A stretch of 64,000 nucleotides of DNA from JBJMLO01 sp045805265 (GCA_045805265.1 JBJMLO010000008.1:197769-261768), one strand, 5' to 3'; shown: positions 25,502-34,620, counted from the first letter of the stretch. A program made the numbers and translations. The notes: generated from the letters alone by a model not told the origin.

Positions 25502-26269
25502 ATGAACGTCGTGGTACTGGCGAAGTACGTTCCGAACCCGAACGGTGTGCCGGAGCTGGGCGACGACTTCCTGCTCAAGCGGGAGGGCGTCGAGGGGGCA
25601 CTCGACCCCGGCGACGAGTTCGGCGTCGAGGCCGGCCTGCAGCTCGCCGACGCCCAGGGTGGCGAGGTCACCATCCTCTCGATGGGCCCCGATGTGGCCC
25701 AGGGCGGCATCCGCAAGGCCCTGTCCATGGGAGCGCACAAGGCCGTGGTGGTCACGGACGACTCGCTGCGCGGGGCCGACAGCCTGGTGACCGCGCGCGT
25801 CCTGGCGGCCGCCGTCAAGAAGTCGGAGTTCGACATCGTCATCGCCGGCGTCGAGTCCACCGACGGCTCCACCGGAACGCTCCCCATGACCCTGGCCGGC
25901 CTGCTCGGGGTGCCCAGCGTGACGTTCGCCCGCAAGCTCGACGTCGCCGACGGGAAGATCCGCATCGAGCGGCAGACCCCGCTCGGCTACGACGTGGTCG
26001 AGGCCGAGCTGCCGGTGGTCGTGACCGTCACCGCCGGCGCCACCGACCCCCGGTACCCGACCCTGAAGGGGATCATGCAGGCCAAGCAGAAGCCGGTGGA
26101 GCGATACGGCGTCGGCGACCTCGGCCTGTCCGCCGAGGACGTGGCGCCGACCCAGAAGGTTGCGGGCGTCGACCCGGCTCCCGAGAAGGCGGCCGGCGAG
26201 ATCGTCGAGGACGACGGGTCCGGAGCCAGGCGCATCGCCCAGTTCCTGCAGGAAGCGAAGGTGATCTGA
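25502..26269 (+). CDS. etfB: Electron transfer flavoprotein, beta subunit
   Basis: The beta subunit of the ETF that takes electrons from acyl-CoA and other flavin dehydrogenases. 255 residues beginning MNVVVLAKYVPNPNG; the AMP-binding stretch GVESTDGSTGTLPMTLAGLLG and the recognition-loop region (YPTLKGIMQAKQKP) are present. ATG 25502 is chosen because AGGA lies 9 bases upstream; the GTG at 25496 would be only 3 bases from it. EtfA follows after 3 bases. Confidence 0.95.
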   Translation: MNVVVLAKYVPNPNGVPELGDDFLLKREGVEGALDPGDEFGVEAGLQLADAQGGEVTILSMGPDVAQGGIRKALSMGAHKAVVVTDDSLRGADSLVTARVLAAAVKKSEFDIVIAGVESTDGSTGTLPMTLAGLLGVPSVTFARKLDVADGKIRIERQTPLGYDVVEAELPVVVTVTAGATDPRYPTLKGIMQAKQKPVERYGVGDLGLSAEDVAPTQKVAGVDPAPEKAAGEIVEDDGSGARRIAQFLQEAKVI

Positions 26270-26272
26270 GCC

Positions 26273-27235
<963 letters not shown>

Positions 27236-27321
27236 CGCCGGCGGTTCCGCCCACACCGGCCCCGTCAGCCATCACATCGTTCGCCCGGCCGTCATTCGTG
27301 TATTAGCCGCCAATCGATCTT

Positions 27322-27355
27322 GGGCGTCCCCCTTCGGGGGATGGATTCGACGCCC
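27322..27355 (+). terminator. Nested hairpin downstream of etfA
   Basis: GGGCGTC (27322-27328) pairs with GACGCCC (27349-27355), enclosing an inner CCCCC-TTC-GGGGG hairpin (27328-27340, which competes for one base). No T-run follows, so it may be a factor-dependent terminator or an mRNA-stabilising element. The rest of 27236-27397 holds nothing else I can name. Confidence 0.4.
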
Positions 27356-27397
27356 TACGGGTGACGAAAGATGACTCGATCGAGCCATTGTGGATGG

Positions 27398-27411
27398 CGA
27401 ACGCTTGTTCG
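27398..27411 (+). promoter_or_regulatory. LexA (SOS) box
   Basis: CGAACGCTTGTTCG matches the actinobacterial/Gram-positive LexA consensus CGAAC-N4-GTTCG at every defined position. It abuts GATACTG, a -10-like element, with the ATG of the DUF222/HNH gene 15 bases after the box. A LexA dimer here would block the promoter. In M. tuberculosis several 13E12-repeat genes of the same family have such boxes. Confidence 0.75.
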
Positions 27412-27425
27412 ATACTGTCGAGGTC

Positions 27426-28607
27426 ATGAGCACGCTGCGATCGGGGCTGGACGAGCTGAGGGCCGTGGAACTGCGGCACCTGGCCCATGGGGAGCTGGAG
27501 GACCGGCTGTCCGAGATCCGCCGCGCGGTGGGCGTCCTGGAAGCCGAGAGCGCCCGCACGGTGGCCGAGATCGAGCGCCGGGGGACCTACGCCGAGTCGG
27601 GGCACCTGTCCATGACCTCCTGGGTGGAGCACCGCTTCCAGGCCTCATGGTCCGAGGCGGCCCGGCAGGTCCGAACGGCCCGGGCCCTGGAGGCCATGCC
27701 TGCGGTGCGGGAGGCCCTGTACGAGGGGGAGGTCTCCCCCTCCGCGGTGGGCCAGCTGGTCACGGCCCGCGAGGCCAGCCCCGAGGAGTTTCACAAGGTG
27801 GAGTCCGTGCTCGTGGACGCGGCCCGGACCCTTCCGGCGCGGGACCTCCGAAGGGCGGTGGCCCACTGGAAGGACATGGTGGATGCGGACGCTGCCGCGA
27901 AGGCGGACCGGGAGCGCTACGACCGCCGGGGACTGCACGCGTCCCCCACCTTCGAGGGCATGGTGAGGGTGGACGGCAACCTCGACCCGGAGACCGGGCA
28001 GTGCCTGATCACGGCCCTGAGGGCCGTGATGGACACGGAGGCCCGGGACGGCACGCAGGACCACAGGACCCCGGCCCAGCGCCGGTGCGACGCCCTGGGG
28101 GAGATCGCCCGCCAGTTCCTTCACCGGGTGGACCGACCCGTGGTGGGCGGGGAGCGGCCCCACCTCACCGTGACGCTCGACCTGGAGGCCCTGGAGGGTA
28201 GGGCCGGGCGGCGCTGCGAGCTCGAGGAGTCAGGGACCATCTCCCCGTCCTCGGCCCGGCGCATCGCGTGCGACGCCAAGGTGAGCAGGGTGATCACCCG
28301 GGGGGAGTCCGAACCCCTCGACGTGGGAAGAAGGACCGCGGTGGTCCCGGCCGGGATCCGGCGGGCCGTGGTGGTCAGGGACCGGGGATGCCGGTTCCCC
28401 GGATGCGACCGCCCGGCGCCGTGGTGCGACGCCCACCACGGTGTGCACTGGGCGGACGGGGGCGAGACCAAGCTTGCGAACCTCGTCCTGCTGTGCCGCC
28501 GGCATCACCGGATGGTCCACGACGGGTTCGGGTTGGAGATGACCGACGCCGGGCCGGTGTTCTCCCGCCCCGACGGAACACCGCTGGGGGACCGGGCGCC
28601 TCCCTGA
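27426..28607 (+). CDS. DUF222 and HNH endonuclease domain protein (13E12 repeat family)
   Basis: A 393-residue protein with an N-terminal DUF222 region (about 1-270, helical, rich in Glu and Arg) and a C-terminal HNH nuclease domain: RDRGCRFPGCDRPAPWCDAH then HGVHWADGGETKLANLVLLC and RRHHRMVHDG. The zinc Cys and the His-His of the HNH core are present. ATG 27426 is preferred over an in-frame GTG at 27390 because the SOS box and the -10 element lie between them. Family members are multi-copy in actinobacteria and behave like mobile or damage-inducible elements; the biological role is unsettled. Confidence 0.9.
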   Translation: MSTLRSGLDELRAVELRHLAHGELEDRLSEIRRAVGVLEAESARTVAEIERRGTYAESGHLSMTSWVEHRFQASWSEAARQVRTARALEAMPAVREALYEGEVSPSAVGQLVTAREASPEEFHKVESVLVDAARTLPARDLRRAVAHWKDMVDADAAAKADRERYDRRGLHASPTFEGMVRVDGNLDPETGQCLITALRAVMDTEARDGTQDHRTPAQRRCDALGEIARQFLHRVDRPVVGGERPHLTVTLDLEALEGRAGRRCELEESGTISPSSARRIACDAKVSRVITRGESEPLDVGRRTAVVPAGIRRAVVVRDRGCRFPGCDRPAPWCDAHHGVHWADGGETKLANLVLLCRRHHRMVHDGFGLEMTDAGPVFSRPDGTPLGDRAPP

Positions 28608-28813
28608 CCCCGACGGGTTAACGAGCATGGCGCTGCGGTGGGCGCTCGTCATGCTGCATCGCGTGCGAGTACCGTCACGTCGTGCGTTGGCGGCGCGAGA
28701 GACGTGTCACCTCTGGTCAGGCCGCCGTTAAAAACCCCACGGTAGGGCACCGCCTGCAAACGCCTCCACCAGCCGTTCCTATCGAGGGAGGTTGGCACAA
28801 CCCCGGTATCGCC

Positions 28814-29206
28814 ATGGTCATCGCTCTGGCGGTCGCCGTGACAGCGCTCGCCTCGTGCGGCGGCAGCACGCCGGTCGTGGAGACGCTCCCCCGGCCATCC
28901 AGCGGGATCGCTTCGATCGTGCCCGGCCAGCCACCAGTCGTGTGGATCTCCGGCCAGTCGGCGGATATCTCGGCGTCCCGGCTGACGGTGATCGGGCGGG
29001 GCGGCTCCAGGGCCGTCGTCCGCCGGTTGTCCCGGGGTGCGACGAAGTTCTTCGTGCTGCACGAGGGCCGGTTCGAGCGGATGGCCGAGGACGACGCCCT
29101 GCTCGTCGAGGCCGGCACGGCGATGTGCGTCGAGTCGCTCCTGGACGGGCGGAGCCTGATCGCGCTGCGGGTATTCGTCGGCGCCGCGTGCGGCCCGCGG
29201 CCGTGA
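28814..29206 (+). CDS. Putative small lipoprotein
   Basis: A 130-residue protein with a hydrophobic stretch MVIALAVAVTALASCGGSTP whose LASC is a lipobox, so Cys15 would carry the lipid. The mature part is beta-rich, with no domain I recognise. The start is uncertain: ATG 28814 gives a signal without basic residues, while a GTG at 28682 in the same frame would add 44 residues, including a basic start. GGAGG at about 28788 is too far for ideal use by ATG 28814. The stretch 28608-28813 otherwise shows nothing. Confidence 0.55.
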   Translation: MVIALAVAVTALASCGGSTPVVETLPRPSSGIASIVPGQPPVVWISGQSADISASRLTVIGRGGSRAVVRRLSRGATKFFVLHEGRFERMAEDDALLVEAGTAMCVESLLDGRSLIALRVFVGAACGPRP

Positions 29207-29228
29207 CCGGCCGCGATACGGTGGCCCC

Positions 29229-29471
29229 GTGAACGACGACGTCTCGACCGTCCACCTGGGCCAGTACTCGCGGGAGTCCGCCAACCTCATCGTCGCCGAG
29301 CTCGAGGAGCGCGGGATCGTCTGGTGGTACAAGGATCCCGGATGGATGGCCCAGCTGTGGGAGAAGGGCGTCCGCCTGTTCGTCGACAAGCGCCACCTCG
29401 CCGAAGCCAAGGAGATCGCGGAGCGGGTCGTGGCCGAACGACAGGCCCAGGGCTGGCCGCCGCTGCAGTGA
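29229..29471 (+). CDS. Small conserved hypothetical protein (80 aa)
   Basis: An 80-residue acidic/aromatic protein starting at GTG 29229: VHLGQYSRESANLIVAELEE, RGIVWWYKDPGWMAQLWEKG, VRLFVDKRHLAEAKEIAERV. The alpha-beta pattern 'signal, helix, E-x-x-G-I, F-V, A-x-x-I' resembles small DUF2007-type domains, but I cannot assign it. Codon use is like its neighbours and the frame is clean. It follows the lipoprotein gene by 22 bases. Confidence 0.6.
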   Translation: MNDDVSTVHLGQYSRESANLIVAELEERGIVWWYKDPGWMAQLWEKGVRLFVDKRHLAEAKEIAERVVAERQAQGWPPLQ

Positions 29472-29491
29472 CCGCAGAGCGGCTGGCCCGA

Positions 29492-29659
29492 CTATCCGCT
29501 CGGGGCGTCGCGGGGGGCCAGGAACGGGCGCATCCGCGGGGCCTCGAGTGGGCATGCGCACAGCGGGCACCTGGGCGGGGCCTCGTAGACCACGACGCGG
29601 CGCTCGCAGAACGGACAGTCGGCCTCCATCAGGGGAGGCCCGGTGATGGGCTCTGGCAT
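29492..29659 (-). CDS. Small zinc-ribbon protein
   Basis: A 55-residue protein with CPFCERRVVVYEAPPRCPLC, two CPxC knuckles typical of a zinc ribbon. The Met chosen (MPEPITGPPLMEADCPFC) has no clear Shine-Dalgarno, and an in-frame Met 12 codons upstream is possible. Function unknown. Confidence 0.5.
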   Translation of the reverse strand: MPEPITGPPLMEADCPFCERRVVVYEAPPRCPLCACPLEAPRMRPFLAPRDAPSG

Positions 29660-29770
29660 TGGGGGTGTGCGCTCTGGGGGGAGCGGTCTCATTCGTGATC
29701 GGACAGGATCGCCGGGCGCTTGATACGGCCCTTCGTCGTAGCTCCGGTGGGACGCGGATGCCCTTCGCGC

Positions 29771-29833
29771 GGGGAAAGCGGGAGCCTCCCCGGTCATCCG
29801 GGGAAAGCGAGAGCCCTCCCCGGTCATCCGGGG
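29771..29833. repeat. Tandem 29-30 base repeat with hairpin core
   Basis: Two near-identical units (29771-29799 and 29800-29829) and the start of a third. Each has GGGGAAAGCG, then GAGCC(C)TCCCCGGTCATCC. CCCCGG-TCAT-CCGGGG can fold in each unit. The only differences are one substitution and one inserted C. No spacer structure is present. Confidence 0.7.
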
Positions 29834-29840
29834 AGGGCTC
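29811..29840. terminator. Strong hairpin, probable bidirectional terminator
   Basis: A perfect 13-base-pair stem, GAGCCCTCCCCGG / CCGGGGAGGGCTC, with loop TCAT. CCTTTC follows on the plus strand and TCTCGCTTTCC on the minus strand. It lies beyond the small zinc-ribbon gene's start and ahead of the stop of the small protein at 29887-30090, so it can end that minus-strand transcript. Confidence 0.55.
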
Positions 29841-29886
29841 CCTTTCGGCGAGGCGGAGAGGGGGCCGGGCGTTCGCCCGGCTGGGG

Positions 29887-30090
29887 TCAGGCTGCCTCGC
29901 TCTTCCTGCGTCCCCGCTCGAAGTAGGGACGGATCGGCTCGTGCTGCCAGCACATCGGTGAGCGGTTGTACACGGAGAGCTTGGTGTTGCAGCCCTCCTG
30001 GGCGCACACCCGTCCTCCCGGGTAGGTCCTGTTCTTCCGGGGCAGCTCCCGAACCCGGCTTCCCCGGTACTCCTGCAAATCGTCTCTCAT
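29887..30090 (-). CDS. Small putative zinc-binding protein (67 aa)
   Basis: A basic 67-residue protein with RVCAQEGCNTKLSVYNRSPM then CWQHEP, that is Cys-x4-Cys-x-n-Cys-x2-His, a likely zinc site. The Arg/Lys-rich N-terminus (SRVRELPRKNRTYPGGRV) and C-terminus could bind nucleic acid. Similar short 'C-x4-C...L-S-x-Y-N...C-x2-H' proteins are frequent in actinobacteria without known role. GAGGAA precedes the ATG. Confidence 0.65.
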   Translation of the reverse strand: MRDDLQEYRGSRVRELPRKNRTYPGGRVCAQEGCNTKLSVYNRSPMCWQHEPIRPYFERGRRKSEAA

Positions 30091-30247
30091 GACGGTTCCT
30101 CGTTCGACCGTCCCCCGACGGTCTTCAGCATGAGATACGAACGCGGGCGACCGTCCGATCATTCCCGCCGGGAGGAACTGGTACAGGACGCCAGCGGAGG
30201 CCGGTGGCGGCGGGGCCCGGCCCGGCGACCGCGTGGTGGACGACCGG

Positions 30248-30751
30248 TCAGCCGGTCTCCGCGAAGGGGCCTTTGGCGCGGCGGAGGACGTCGTCGACCT
30301 GCGCGGTGAGCTGGACGACCCGGGGGGTGAATCCCAGGGTCCGCCAGAACTCCCTGGCGGTCTCGTTCGGCCAGAAGACCTTGAGCTCGATCCACTGCAC
30401 GCCGAGCTCCTCGGCGAACCGGGCCGCCTCCTCGGCCAGCGCCCGGCCCACGCCGCGCCCCCGGTGGCCGGCCCGGACCACGACCCCGGAGATCTCCAGG
30501 GTCCGCTCGTCTGAGAAGCGCGACGGGACCCTGGCCTCACCGTAGGCCATCCCGACCACCTCGCCCTCCTCCTCCGCCACCACCAGCAGCCGGTCGTCCG
30601 CGTCGAGGGATTCCCGGTACTTGACCGCGACCTCGTCGTAGAACCCGGGCCGGGGGGTGAACACGCGCCAGTCGCGCTGCATCCGGTCGAGCTCCTGGAA
30701 CAGCGCCACGAGCGTGGGCACGTCCTCCGCGGTGGCCTTCCTGACCTTCAC
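30248..30751 (-). CDS. GNAT family N-acetyltransferase
   Basis: A 167-residue acetyltransferase. It starts with VKVRKATAEDVPTLVALFQE, and the acetyl-CoA pyrophosphate loop is VVRAGHRGRGVGRALAEEA (Arg-x-x-Gly-x-Gly type), followed by the C-terminal FWRTLGFTPRV. The GTG overlaps the stop of the hexapeptide acyltransferase (GTGA). It is the last gene of the operon that begins with the enoyl-CoA hydratase. The substrate is unknown. Confidence 0.9.
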   Translation of the reverse strand: MKVRKATAEDVPTLVALFQELDRMQRDWRVFTPRPGFYDEVAVKYRESLDADDRLLVVAEEEGEVVGMAYGEARVPSRFSDERTLEISGVVVRAGHRGRGVGRALAEEAARFAEELGVQWIELKVFWPNETAREFWRTLGFTPRVVQLTAQVDDVLRRAKGPFAETG

Positions 30752-31383
30752 CCGCTCCTCCTCCTCACCACGCGGGCCGGATTGCCCGCCACCACCGAGT
30801 ATGGCGGCACCTCGCCCTTCACGACCGCATTCGCTCCGACGACCGACCCCCGCCCGACGTTCGTGCCGCGCAGGATCGTCGCCGACTGTCCGATCCAGCA
30901 GTCGCCACCGATCCACGTGCGGGACTTCACGATGCCCTGCTTGCGGATCGGCACGGCCGGGTCCCGGTACTCGTGATCGTAATCGGTGACGTACGCGCCC
31001 TCGGCCACCAGGCACTCCGGGCCGATGTCGACATCGAGGTACCCGTCGACCGTGACGTTCGAGCCGAACACGGTCTTGTCGCCGATCCGCATCGACCCCT
31101 CGTGGCACCGGACGGCGTTCCCGCTGCCGATCCACACCCACCGGCCGATCTCCAGGTGCCCCAGACCCCGGCGGCACCGGATCTCCGCCGTCCGGGCCAC
31201 GAACACCATCCCCCGGGTCACGACGTGCCGGTTCCGGACCTTGAACCGCCACAGGTAGCGGGCCCCGAGCACCCAGTACCGCGGCGTGTACATGCGGTTC
31301 CGCCACACGAAACGGAGCCACCGCCGTATGCCGGTCCCGGGGACCTCCTCGAGAACGGTCCGCTCGGCCACCGCGTCACGCAT
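30748..31383 (-). CDS. Left-handed beta-helix (hexapeptide) acyltransferase
   Basis: A 211-residue acyltransferase of the WcaF/NodL/maltose O-acetyltransferase type. Hexapeptide turns are obvious from about residue 70, such as IGSGNAVRCHEGSMRIGDKT, VTVDGYLDVDIGPECLVAEG and WIGGDCWIGQSATILRGTNV. YVTDYDHEYRDP contains the loop with the catalytic His. The C-terminal VGANAVVKGEVPPYSVVAGN is standard. The basic N-terminal 60 residues have no clear domain. Such enzymes usually acetylate sugars of surface polysaccharides. Confidence 0.9.
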   Translation of the reverse strand: MRDAVAERTVLEEVPGTGIRRWLRFVWRNRMYTPRYWVLGARYLWRFKVRNRHVVTRGMVFVARTAEIRCRRGLGHLEIGRWVWIGSGNAVRCHEGSMRIGDKTVFGSNVTVDGYLDVDIGPECLVAEGAYVTDYDHEYRDPAVPIRKQGIVKSRTWIGGDCWIGQSATILRGTNVGRGSVVGANAVVKGEVPPYSVVAGNPARVVRRRSG

Positions 31384-32311
31384 GGGCGGCCTCGTGGGGG
31401 GGACGGGCGGGCCGCTCCGCGTACAGCAGCACGTTGTAGAACGCGCGCCTGGGTACCAGCCGAGCGAGCACGCGGCGGTCGAGCCGGTACAGGCGCAACC
31501 AGGTCCGGTAGGCGAACCACGCCCACCGCTCGCCGAGGACGCCCGGGCGGGCCTCCGCCTCGATCGTGCGCACGGCCCACCCGAACACCCCCGCGGTGAG
31601 CTCCTCGGTCTCGATCCGGACCCCGGAGAAACCCGCGGCGGCGACGACGTCGGCCAGCGCGGATGGCTCGAACGTGTGGACGTCGACATGCCACTCCAGG
31701 TCGCGGAGGGTCCGTTCCTCCTCCGAGGCCGGAGGCGGCTCGCGCTTCCGGAGCCCCGGCCGCACGCGATCGGCAACGCGCATCCCCGCGGCGGCGGCCC
31801 GCTTGGCCACCCCGGCGATGCGGTGACCGAGCGCGGTGGGCTCCCCCGCGATCAGCAACGCGCCCCCGGGCCGCAGGACGCGGCGCATCTCGGCGATCGC
31901 GGCCCCGTAGTCCGGGAGGTGGTGGAGGAAGGCGTGGCCGACGACCAGGTCGAACGCGCCGTCGGCGTACGGGAGGGCCTCCGCGTCGCCCGCCGCTGTG
32001 CGCAGGTCGCAGCCCAGGCGCCGGGCGTTCGCCCCGCACGCCGCGAGCATCCCCGGCGAGAGGTCCGTCGCGTGCGCCTCCTCGACGAAGCCCGCCTGCC
32101 ACAGGTTCAGCAGGAAGAACCCCGTGCCCGCCCCGACCTCCAGCACCCGGCCGTACCGGCGGCCCGGCAGCATCCGTTCGGCTCGCTCCCGGACGTAGTC
32201 GATGCACCGCTCGTCGAACGAGATGGACCACTTCGCGTCGTAGTCGGCTGCGGCCGCGTCGTGGTACCGGAGGTTGGCTGTCTTCGCGTCCACAACGGGC
32301 CGTCCGGTCAC
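31376..32311 (-). CDS. Class I SAM-dependent methyltransferase
   Basis: A 311-residue protein with a methyltransferase domain at about 25-160: YDAKWSISFDERCIDYVRER, motif I VLEVGAGTGFFLLNLWQAGF, ATDLSPGML, and FDLVVGHAFLHHLPDYGAAI. The C-terminal half (HVDVHTFEPSALADVVAAAG) resembles methyltransferases of glycolipid and polyketide-type clusters. GTG 32311 is the likely start (GTG 32293 is an alternative), since the frame upstream is a shadow of the hydratase. It overlaps the acyltransferase gene by 8 bases. Confidence 0.87.
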   Translation of the reverse strand: MTGRPVVDAKTANLRYHDAAAADYDAKWSISFDERCIDYVRERAERMLPGRRYGRVLEVGAGTGFFLLNLWQAGFVEEAHATDLSPGMLAACGANARRLGCDLRTAAGDAEALPYADGAFDLVVGHAFLHHLPDYGAAIAEMRRVLRPGGALLIAGEPTALGHRIAGVAKRAAAAGMRVADRVRPGLRKREPPPASEEERTLRDLEWHVDVHTFEPSALADVVAAAGFSGVRIETEELTAGVFGWAVRTIEAEARPGVLGERWAWFAYRTWLRLYRLDRRVLARLVPRRAFYNVLLYAERPARPPHEAAHA

Positions 32312-32327
32312 GGCGTCGAGGGCCCGG

Positions 32328-33104
32328 CTACCGGCCGGTGAACTTGGCCTGGTCCTTGTCGACGAAGGCGCGCATGCCTTCGGTCTGGTCCTCCGTCGCG
32401 AACAGGTCCGCGAAGGTCTCGCGCTCGACCACGAGGCCGGTCCGGAAGTCGCTCCGGGCGCCGGCGTTGACCGAGACCTTGGCGGCGCGCAGCGCCACCG
32501 TGGGGCCCTCGGCGTACCGGCCGGCCGCCTCCAGGGCGGCTCGGTACACGTCCTCGCCCTCCGGGACGACCCGGTCGACCAGCCCGATCCGCTCGGCCTC
32601 ATCGGCCTTCACGAACCGGCCGGAGTAGATGATGTCCTTGGCCCGGGACGGGCCCACCAGGCGAGGCAGGCGCTGCGTGCCACCCGCGCCCGGGATGATC
32701 CCGAGCTTGATCTCCGGCTGGCCCAGCGTGGCGCCCGCCGCGGCAAAGCGGAGGTCGGCGCACATGGCCAGCTCGAGGCCGCCGCCCAGGCAGTAGCCGT
32801 TGATCGCGGCGATCACGACCAGCGGGATCTCCTCGACCGCCGAGAAGACGTCCTGCATCGCGGTGATCACCGGCTTGATCTGCGTGGGCGCGAGCCCCGC
32901 CATCATCTTGATGTCGGCCCCGGCGGCGAAGACCTTCTCGCCGCCGTACAGGACGAGGGCCCGGACCTCCTCGTTCCCGATGGCCTCGGCCGCGACGTCG
33001 CGGAGGTCGCGCAGCAGGTCCCCGTTGATCGCGTTCATCGGCGGCCGGTCGAGCCGGATCGTTCCCACCGCGCCGTCCACCTCGAGCCGAACGAGCTCGC
33101 CCAC
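32328..33104 (-). CDS. Enoyl-CoA hydratase/isomerase family protein
   Basis: A 258-residue crotonase-fold protein. The CoA and oxyanion regions are FAAGADIKMMAGLAP and INGYCLGGGLELAMCADLRF, and the catalytic Glu pair is in GQPEIKLGIIPGAGGTQRLP (Glu of PEIKLG and, 20 residues on, the region before LVGPSRAKD). This is the pattern of true enoyl-CoA hydratases. GGAGGA precedes the GTG start. It heads an operon with methyltransferase and acyltransferase genes; whether it shares their pathway is unclear. Confidence 0.93.
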   Translation of the reverse strand: MGELVRLEVDGAVGTIRLDRPPMNAINGDLLRDLRDVAAEAIGNEEVRALVLYGGEKVFAAGADIKMMAGLAPTQIKPVITAMQDVFSAVEEIPLVVIAAINGYCLGGGLELAMCADLRFAAAGATLGQPEIKLGIIPGAGGTQRLPRLVGPSRAKDIIYSGRFVKADEAERIGLVDRVVPEGEDVYRAALEAAGRYAEGPTVALRAAKVSVNAGARSDFRTGLVVERETFADLFATEDQTEGMRAFVDKDQAKFTGR

Positions 33105-33161
33105 GTCGGTTCCTCCTGGATCTTCGCCGAGCGCCGCGCCGAATCTTTGCAGAACCGTCCT

Positions 33162-34073
33162 TCAAGCGCCGAGCGACCGGGCGATCGCATCGCCCAACGG
33201 GGTCAGCCCGACGCCGAATTCCGCGGCGGCGTCCGGCGCGTCGGCCACGGCGTCGGCGGCCAGGACGTCGAGCGTGACCGTGGAGACCGGCCGTCCGGAC
33301 ACCCGGGCCAGCCGGGCCAGGGTCGTCGGCCCGACGTGCACCTTCAGGCGGCGGGGCCGTCCGGCCACCAGGTCGGTCAGCCGGTCCGCGGTGACCCGCT
33401 CGGGGCCGTCGAGCGCCCAGGTCCCCGACCCGAGCCGCTCGCGGTCGTCGGCGGCGGCGAGCACCGCGGCGGCGTCGCCTACGAACACCGGCGCCAGGAG
33501 CTGCGTCCCCGGCGCCACGACGAGACGGCTCCGGGCCTGGCGGACGAGCGCGCTGACCCACCGACCGCCGGGCCCCAGGACGTGGTTCGACCGGATGACG
33601 GCGAACTCAAGGCCCGACTCGGCCACGGCGCGCTCGGCCAGGCCCTTGGCCCGCAGGTACGGGTTGGAGGATTCGGGCGAGGCGCCGGGGAAGGAGAGCA
33701 GCACGAACCGGCGGACGCCGGCCTCACGAGCCGCGTCGAGCGCCGTGATCGTCGTCCCGAGGTTGGCCGGCTCGTACGCCGCGGCGTCGGGGAGGTCCAG
33801 CCCGCCGGCCAGGTGCAGGACGGTGTGCGCCCCGCGCATGACCGCCGCCAGCGTGTCGGGGTCGGACAGCGCGCCAACCGCGACCTTCGCCCCGAGCTCC
33901 CGCAGCGGCGGGGCCGCCTCGGGCCGGCGGACCACGGCGCGGACCTCCGGGGCCGTTCCCATCAAGGCGCGGACGGCGTGGGGGCCGACCAGGCCCGACG
34001 CCCCGGTGATCACGACCGGCACGGGACGCCCCGTCGTTCCGGCCGGCCACACGACGGACAGCGGACGACCCAT
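33162..34073 (-). CDS. NAD(P)-binding epimerase/NmrA-like extended SDR
   Basis: A 303-residue protein with an N-terminal Rossmann site VVITGASGLVGPHAVRALMG and the extended-SDR path VGALSDPDTLAAVMRGAHTV then LHLAGGL. FVLLSFPGASPES leads to NPYLRAKGLAERAV, where the usual Tyr-x-x-x-Lys is YLRAK, so the catalytic pair is present. ATG 34073 is kept; a GTG at 34022 would start directly at VPVVITGASG. It is divergent from the Fur gene. The substrate is unknown. Confidence 0.83.
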   Translation of the reverse strand: MGRPLSVVWPAGTTGRPVPVVITGASGLVGPHAVRALMGTAPEVRAVVRRPEAAPPLRELGAKVAVGALSDPDTLAAVMRGAHTVLHLAGGLDLPDAAAYEPANLGTTITALDAAREAGVRRFVLLSFPGASPESSNPYLRAKGLAERAVAESGLEFAVIRSNHVLGPGGRWVSALVRQARSRLVVAPGTQLLAPVFVGDAAAVLAAADDRERLGSGTWALDGPERVTADRLTDLVAGRPRRLKVHVGPTTLARLARVSGRPVSTVTLDVLAADAVADAPDAAAEFGVGLTPLGDAIARSLGA

Positions 34074-34105
34074 CCCGGGAGGCCGCGCGGACGCGCCTGC
34101 CTCTT

Positions 34106-34121
34106 CTGCAGCATGTTGCAG
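34106..34121 (+). promoter_or_regulatory. Putative operator and -10 region of the Fur-family gene
   Basis: CTGCAG-CATG-TTGCAG: two TGCA hexamers spaced by 4. TATCCT (34126-34131) follows as a -10 9 bases before the ATG, so the transcript would be nearly leaderless. The same hexamer-N4-hexamer layout (CTGCAA-CGAG-GTGCAA) occurs before the nickel/cobalt permease. It resembles the Streptomyces Nur box (TTGCAA-N5-TTGCAA) with spacing one base shorter. Confidence 0.5.
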
Positions 34122-34139
34122 ATGCTATCCTGCACTTCG

Positions 34140-34583
34140 ATGTCCAGCGCCCCTGCCCCCACCGCCTCGCAGATCATCGAGGCCCTCCGGGGCCGCGGAC
34201 TGCGGATGACGCCCCAGCGACAAGCCATCGTGGCCGAGGTCATGCGCAGCCGCGGCCACATCGGCCCGGCCGACCTGGCCCGGCGGGTCCAGTCGCAGAT
34301 GCCGGGCGTGAATCCCTCGACCGTGTACCGGACGCTCGACATGCTCGAGGAGGCCGGGATCCTGTCGCACGCCCACCTCGAGGGGGGCCCCGAGTACCAC
34401 CGCGCAGGCGAGCACGAGCACGTCCATCTGGTGTGCTCGAACTGCGGCACGGAGGACGACCTGTCGCTGCAGGAGGCCCGGTCCCTGGAGCGGCTGATCG
34501 GGCGGCACCGGGGGTTCCGGCCGGACCTCACGCACTTCGCGATCTCCGGCCTCTGCGCAACCTGCCAGGACGGGAAGCGCTAG
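34140..34583 (+). CDS. Fur family metalloregulator, probably nickel-type (Nur-like)
   Basis: A 147-residue Fur-family repressor. The winged helix is GLRMTPQRQAIVAEVMRSRG and VNPSTVYRTLDMLEEAGILS; the metal region has HRAGEHEHVHLVCSNCG and the C-terminal CATC, so both CxxC structural-zinc pairs are present. ATG 34140 gives the usual N-terminus. A NiCoT-type transporter with a matching operator lies 101 bases downstream, so I infer nickel (or cobalt) control of uptake by this protein. Zur or Fur function cannot be excluded by sequence alone. Confidence 0.85.
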   Translation: MSSAPAPTASQIIEALRGRGLRMTPQRQAIVAEVMRSRGHIGPADLARRVQSQMPGVNPSTVYRTLDMLEEAGILSHAHLEGGPEYHRAGEHEHVHLVCSNCGTEDDLSLQEARSLERLIGRHRGFRPDLTHFAISGLCATCQDGKR

Positions 34584-34620
34584 CAGCCGGCCAGCCCCGT
34601 TCGGCTCCCACACGGCGAAG

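Noticed and set aside
27236..27397. A tRNA or small RNA gene between etfA and the HNH gene
   Set aside because: Hairpins are present but no cloverleaf, TPsiC arm or CCA-type end could be formed.
29771..29833. CRISPR-like direct repeats
   Set aside because: Only 2.3 copies, directly tandem with no spacers, and no cas gene anywhere in the window.
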